Source: Bacteroidia bacterium (GTDB lineage Bacteria; Bacteroidota; Bacteroidia; Chitinophagales; Saprospiraceae). From it: 63,999 bases of DNA. Location of the stretch: contig JAUIKE010000027.1 in assembly GCA_030430845.1 (NCBI GenBank), forward strand, positions 1 to 63,999. The letters are read 5' to 3'. Positions 60,459 to 63,999 of the stretch are shown in pieces; position 1 is the first letter of the stretch; each line of letters begins with the position of its first letter. The translations under genes were made by a program, and so were the position numbers. Under the pieces are notes generated by a model. That model searched no databases, was not told the origin of the DNA, and was given only the letters and a program-made list of their open reading frames with translations.

Positions 60459-61421
60459 CTAAAGATTTCTGGGGTTATAAATAATCTTTGGCGGAATGCC
60501 TTTCCCCAAACTGGTATTCAAATTATAATTGATCATAATCTCGTGAGATTGGTTACTGATGACCTTTAGCCCGGAAAGAGAAATGTCATAGGCATAGCCA
60601 AAAGTAATATTTTCCCCAAGTTTGAAACCGGCAATCACTGACACTGCATCCAGTGTATTTTGATTATAACCTCTTAACGATGCTCCCCCGAAGATATTGT
60701 CATTATATCTCAAAATAGCGCTTAATTGAGGTTGGGTTTGTTGAAAATCCGACAATACCATTACAGAAGGGTGTAAGGTCATCATACTATTAAGTTCAAT
60801 GTTAGCTCCTACATAGGCTGTATAGGTCCTGCTAAGAGTAGGTTGAAAGCTGGGAAAGTCAATGGTAGGTTCACTAATATTGAGAACGGAAAAACCGGCC
60901 TCTATTTGTTCACTGTAATAAAATACTCCGGCACTGAAAGACATGCCGGTCGCATTTTCGTTGACAATCGGCAAAAGGTCATCCTGATGATCAATGATGT
61001 TCTCGTAGTTTCCGTCAGGTGTTCTCAAAATGCTTCCGTCTATAGTCTTCTGAATCATTTGCCCGCCAACGCCAAAGGTTAATAGGCCGCTCCCAAGTTC
61101 CATTTGGTAATTGTAGGACAGCTTGATACTGGTGGTCCTTTCAGCGCCTAATTCATCATTTTCTATACCCAGGCCAATACCGCTGCTTATGAATAATAAG
61201 GGAGCATGTACATTTACATATTGAGATTGTGGATTGTATGCAATGTCCGTCCATTGAGTACGTAAGCCCCCCGTCAAACTCACCGAGTGGTCAAGTCCCG
61301 CATAAGCCGGATTCCAATTGAGCTTATTGAACATATATAAGGAGTACTGCGGCCTTTGTTGTCCCCACAATAAGCTTCCCAATAATAAACATGTAAAAAG
61401 AATGGGTAAACGTTTCCTCAT
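60459..61421 (-). CDS. porP: PorP/SprF-family outer-membrane protein
   Basis: 320 residues. Signal peptide ending GQ, then the PorP/SprF pattern: QYSLYMFNKLNWNPAYAGLDHSVSLTGGLR (family opening), repeated beta strands, and a C-terminal end in MINYNLNTSLGKGIPPKIIY. PorP-type proteins are outer-membrane barrels of type IX secretion; SprF-type paralogues are tied to particular adhesins. The position in front of gldK-L-M-N (as porP-porK-porL-porM-porN in Porphyromonas) favours PorP. The name is by position and family. Confidence 0.9.
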   Translation of the reverse strand: MRKRLPILFTCLLLGSLLWGQQRPQYSLYMFNKLNWNPAYAGLDHSVSLTGGLRTQWTDIAYNPQSQYVNVHAPLLFISSGIGLGIENDELGAERTTSIKLSYNYQMELGSGLLTFGVGGQMIQKTIDGSILRTPDGNYENIIDHQDDLLPIVNENATGMSFSAGVFYYSEQIEAGFSVLNISEPTIDFPSFQPTLSRTYTAYVGANIELNSMMTLHPSVMVLSDFQQTQPQLSAILRYNDNIFGGASLRGYNQNTLDAVSVIAGFKLGENITFGYAYDISLSGLKVISNQSHEIMINYNLNTSLGKGIPPKIIYNPRNL

Positions 61422-61462
61422 TTTATATAAATGATAGTTTTTTCAAAATTAGTAATATTCTG

Positions 61463-61498
61463 GTAGAAGGTAAGCGCCTGCAGGCGCTTACCTTCTAC
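61463..61498. repeat. 36-bp perfect palindrome at the porP promoter
   Basis: GTAGAAGGTAAGCGCCTG is followed by its exact complement with no gap. It lies 41 bases upstream of the porP start, overlapping the place where a -33 box would sit before TAATTTTG at 61444-61451. It could be an operator or the terminator of the upstream leftward gene. Confidence 0.9.
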
Positions 61499-61551
61499 TA
61501 TATATCCCCAGATTCCTAATTTAAGGAAAATACCAAGATATGGTCAACTAA

Positions 61552-63612
61552 TTAAGCATTTTGACCGACAATTTGCCGAATTGCAGCACCTACTTCTTTT
61601 TGTGGCAACTGGCAGGCATATTCCCTGCAAACGTAAATAAGCGTCCCTTCTCCTGTTTCTCTTCCGCTTAACAGAGGAAAGTCCTCCAGGGAGGATTCGT
61701 GTGCCATTATTACAACATTGGGTAAATAATGAGCATGCAGATCCATCCCTTTATTTTGGGCATCCGGCCCAATAACAGCTATTTCATAAGCTGGGTAGGC
61801 TTTGCCCAACAAGGCCGCAGCCCAACGAGCAAAAGAAGAAGGGTATTTCACTACTGCCTGTTTCAAATTGGCCAGCATTTCTTCTGCTATGGTACGATAT
61901 CGACTGTTTCCTAGCAACAACCCCAGGCGTAAAAGGTTCTGGAGCATACTCGAATTTCCGGAAGGGGTGGAGGAATCGAAAAGCTCCTTTTTGCGCATAG
62001 GAATGTCTTTTTGTTTTTCTGATGTATAGAAAAATGTGTTAGACTGAGGGTCAAAAAAATCATTTAGCACCAGGTCTGTGTATTTTTCAGCCTCTCTGAC
62101 GAAGTCCAGATCAAAGGTTATAGCGTACAATTCCAGTAAAGCTGCTATCCAGTAGCTGTAATCGTCCAGAAAGGCGTTGTACTGACTTTGTCCATCTTTA
62201 TAAGTATGGAAAAAATGAAGACCGTCTTCCTGTAAAAGTGCTTTTTTAATAAAAGCATAGTTTTTTAAAGCAGCCTGTTTGTAGGTTTCTAGCCCCAGGG
62301 CTTTAAAGGCCTTAGCATAGGCGATCAATTGTAAGGCATTCCAATTGAGCAGGATCTTGTCATCCAGACCGGGGCGGGGCCTCTTTGCCCTTACTTCAAA
62401 TAGCCGGGTTTTTGCCTGTTCCAGGCCGGCAGTGAGTGATTCTTCTGTTCGGCCGTATTTTTCGCTGAGTGCCTGTAAACTGTTCGGCCTCCACAGAATA
62501 TTTTTTTCTTCCCAGTTCCCGGCTTCCGTTACACCATAATAAGTACAGAATATTTCGCTGAGCTCCGGGTCATTCAAGGCGTCCTCTATTTCTTTTTTAT
62601 CCCAAACATAAAACTTCCCTTCCACGCCTTCCGAATCGGCATCCAGAGCCGAATAAAAACCTCCTTCGGGATGTGTCATTTCATTTTGAATAAAATGTAG
62701 GCTTTCCTCAATTGTTTTTTTATAGATGGCCTTACCGCTAAGATTATAGAGATCAGACAATAAGCCGACCAAGAGGGCATTGTCGTATAACATTTTTTCA
62801 AAGTGTGGGATCAACCAGGCTTTATCCGTTGCATATCGGGCAAAACCACCTCCTAACTGATCATAGATTCCTCCCCGGATCATTTTTTGTAAAGAAAACT
62901 CAACATGTTGCAGGGCTTCTTTTTCCCCGGTATGGAAATAATAATGGAGGAGAAACTCCATAGACATGCTTGCCGGAAACTTCGGCGCACCGCCAAAACC
63001 TCCTGCTTCCCGGTCAAAGGATTGACGGAGTTGTTCGAATACCTTATGGACGGAAGCTTGGTCAAAAAGAGAATCTTTCTCAAGCCCAAGTTGCGAACCG
63101 GGAAAAAAGGTGCTGTCCGAGCTGCCGATAATCTGGGTCAATTGATCTGCCTGTGCTTGTACATTTTGCGGTTCATCCCGATATACCTTTGCCATATGTT
63201 GCAGGAGCTGACTCCAGGAAGGTCGATTGTGAATAGGCTTGGGAGGATAATAGGTGCCTGCATAAAATGGACGGCCATCAGGTAGCAAAAAGCAATTGAG
63301 CGGCCAGCCGCCGGCTCCGCTGATTATTTGGCAGGCTTCCATGTAGATCTGGTCGACATCCGGTCGTTCTTCCCGGTCTACCTTTATATTAATGAAATGT
63401 TCGTTCATAAAAGCCGCAACTTTCGGGTCTTCAAAGGATTCTCTTTCCATCACATGACACCAGTGGCAGGTAGAATAACCGATGCTGACGAGAATGGGTT
63501 TGTTTTCCTTTTTAGCTCTTTCAAAGGCTTCGGGCTTCCAGGCGAACCAGTCGACAGGATTATGAGCGTGCTGTAATAAATAAGGACTGGTTTCGTATTG
63601 GAGTCGGTTCAT
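61552..63612 (-). CDS. Thioredoxin-fold DUF255 protein (YyaL/SPATA20-like)
   Basis: 686 residues from the Met at 63612, where [20 protein letters not shown] is the family opening; the frame to 63648 is less likely. N-terminal thioredoxin-like domain with the conserved [16 protein letters not shown], followed by an (alpha/alpha)6-toroid resembling glycoside hydrolase/mannose isomerase-like folds ([39 protein letters not shown]). Usual length. Function uncertain; members in bacteria are sometimes called YyaL. Single gene leftward, upstream of porP. Confidence 0.92.
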   Translation of the reverse strand: MNRLQYETSPYLLQHAHNPVDWFAWKPEAFERAKKENKPILVSIGYSTCHWCHVMERESFEDPKVAAFMNEHFINIKVDREERPDVDQIYMEACQIISGAGGWPLNCFLLPDGRPFYAGTYYPPKPIHNRPSWSQLLQHMAKVYRDEPQNVQAQADQLTQIIGSSDSTFFPGSQLGLEKDSLFDQASVHKVFEQLRQSFDREAGGFGGAPKFPASMSMEFLLHYYFHTGEKEALQHVEFSLQKMIRGGIYDQLGGGFARYATDKAWLIPHFEKMLYDNALLVGLLSDLYNLSGKAIYKKTIEESLHFIQNEMTHPEGGFYSALDADSEGVEGKFYVWDKKEIEDALNDPELSEIFCTYYGVTEAGNWEEKNILWRPNSLQALSEKYGRTEESLTAGLEQAKTRLFEVRAKRPRPGLDDKILLNWNALQLIAYAKAFKALGLETYKQAALKNYAFIKKALLQEDGLHFFHTYKDGQSQYNAFLDDYSYWIAALLELYAITFDLDFVREAEKYTDLVLNDFFDPQSNTFFYTSEKQKDIPMRKKELFDSSTPSGNSSMLQNLLRLGLLLGNSRYRTIAEEMLANLKQAVVKYPSSFARWAAALLGKAYPAYEIAVIGPDAQNKGMDLHAHYLPNVVIMAHESSLEDFPLLSGRETGEGTLIYVCREYACQLPQKEVGAAIRQIVGQNA

Positions 63613-63617
63613 ATCAA

Positions 63618-63999
63618 CTATTTTACCGCATGTGAGGTTAACCGGCACTTGACCTTTAAAATTTCTCGGATTTCCTCTAACTCGACCTCATAGGGCTGAT
63701 ATACGGTGTAATTATCGGAGATGAGGCGAAGTTGGGTGACTTTATTCCCTTTTTTTAATTGCTGGATTCGTTTGGCCACCACCACTTCTGTGACGATAAC
63801 ATAAACGTGATTATCTCTGAGTGGATGTCCTCGCTCTACTTTTTCACAAATAACAATGTCTCCGTCCGTAATAGTAGGATGCATACTATCTCCGCTGATT
63901 TCGAAGGCGATGAGTGGACCGTCGAGATAGGGGACGGAGAATTTCTGGAGATCGTCGAGGTATCCATCATTTTGAGATTCTACTGCATAGCCGGCCAGG
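63618..63999 (-). CDS. S24 peptidase (LexA/CI-type) regulator, cut by the window edge
   Basis: The S24 self-cleaving domain is complete in the window: it opens with an [13 protein letters not shown] segment, has the catalytic Ser in [14 protein letters not shown] and the catalytic Lys in VVVAKRIQ, and ends near the stop. In LexA/CI-type repressors this domain follows an N-terminal DNA-binding domain, which would lie beyond base 63999. Reading begins outside the window, so the frame is open to the edge. The AGYxxE opening resembles XRE-family repressors of Bacteroidota; the target operator cannot be seen. It ends 6 bases before the DUF255 gene start and so probably shares its transcript. Confidence 0.85.
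   Translation of the reverse strand, partial: LAGYAVESQNDGYLDDLQKFSVPYLDGPLIAFEISGDSMHPTITDGDIVICEKVERGHPLRDNHVYVIVTEVVVAKRIQQLKKGNKVTQLRLISDNYTVYQPYEVELEEIREILKVKCRLTSHAVK

Noticed and set aside
1..63999. tRNA, rRNA, tmRNA, RNase P or SRP RNA genes
   Set aside because: I looked through the intergenic regions for T-loop sequences and other conserved RNA motifs and found none; a covariance-model search would be the deciding test.

Overview
The window looks like a chromosomal segment from a Bacteroidota bacterium, most likely of the Saprospiraceae type. The reasons are a gliding/type IX secretion cluster in the Porphyromonas order (porP-gldK-gldL-gldM-gldN), a secreted protein with a C-terminal type IX sorting domain, two hybrid two-component regulators with AraC-type output, several families mostly seen in this phylum (DUF3667, DUF2911, DUF6702, DUF6268), many Cys lipoproteins, few purine-rich ribosome-binding sites, and promoter boxes resembling the Bacteroidota TAnnTTTG -7 element. 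No rRNA, tRNA, CRISPR array, transposase or phage gene was seen. The family assignment is inference; the phylum is well supported.

Layout. 0.2-7.2 kb: three Cys lipoproteins, two of them tandem paralogues, downstream of a 14-blade hybrid sensor. 7.3-9.5 kb: NTF2-like, membrane, methyltransferase and START-like genes. 9.8-14.6 kb: an outer-membrane barrel, isocitrate dehydrogenase kinase/phosphatase (AceK), a cluster of palindromic repeats and a DUF885 hydrolase. 14.6-16.5 kb: cysM and cysE, the two steps from serine to cysteine. 16.9-19.9 kb: an outer-membrane barrel, a membrane-anchored papain-like protease and a small winged-helix regulator. 20.5-26.4 kb: fabG, mscL, uvrA and a lone radical SAM protein. 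26.8-31.8 kb: ECF sigma factor, hemB, yidD, a DUF6702/HupE-like pair and ahcY. 32-42.7 kb: a cohesin/dockerin-type protein exported by type IX secretion, a TPR hybrid sensor kinase, two DUF3667 membrane proteins, a tandem DUF2911 pair and an NAD(P)-dependent epimerase-like protein. 42.7-46.6 kb: a beta-helix-like lipoprotein and an S9 peptidase. 46.9-50.6 kb: a three-gene glycosyltransferase operon. 50.8-55.1 kb: rhodanese, ABC exporter and UPF1-like helicase. 55.1-61.4 kb: type IX secretion/gliding cluster. 61.5-64 kb: a thioredoxin-fold (DUF255) protein and an S24 peptidase-type regulator cut by the window edge.

How the parts fit. The PorK/L/M/N-type proteins form the motor and periplasmic ring of type IX secretion, and PorP/SprF-type proteins help attach or export cargo. 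The 1193-residue protein at 32.8 kb carries the matching sorting signal and is the one clear cargo in view. The two hybrid sensors probably each control nearby envelope genes. The glycosyltransferase operon would build a cell-surface glycan or glycolipid.

The most unusual content is between genes. The window is dense in long, often perfect inverted repeats: a 30-bp palindrome cluster after aceK, a 190-bp element with 43-bp perfect arms after the sigma factor, a 280-bp element at 44.3 kb, at least two dispersed hairpin families, hairpins after every gldK-L-M-N gene, and an 8 x 8-bp tandem repeat just upstream of yidD. Several hairpins lie between divergent genes, where no annotated transcript ends.
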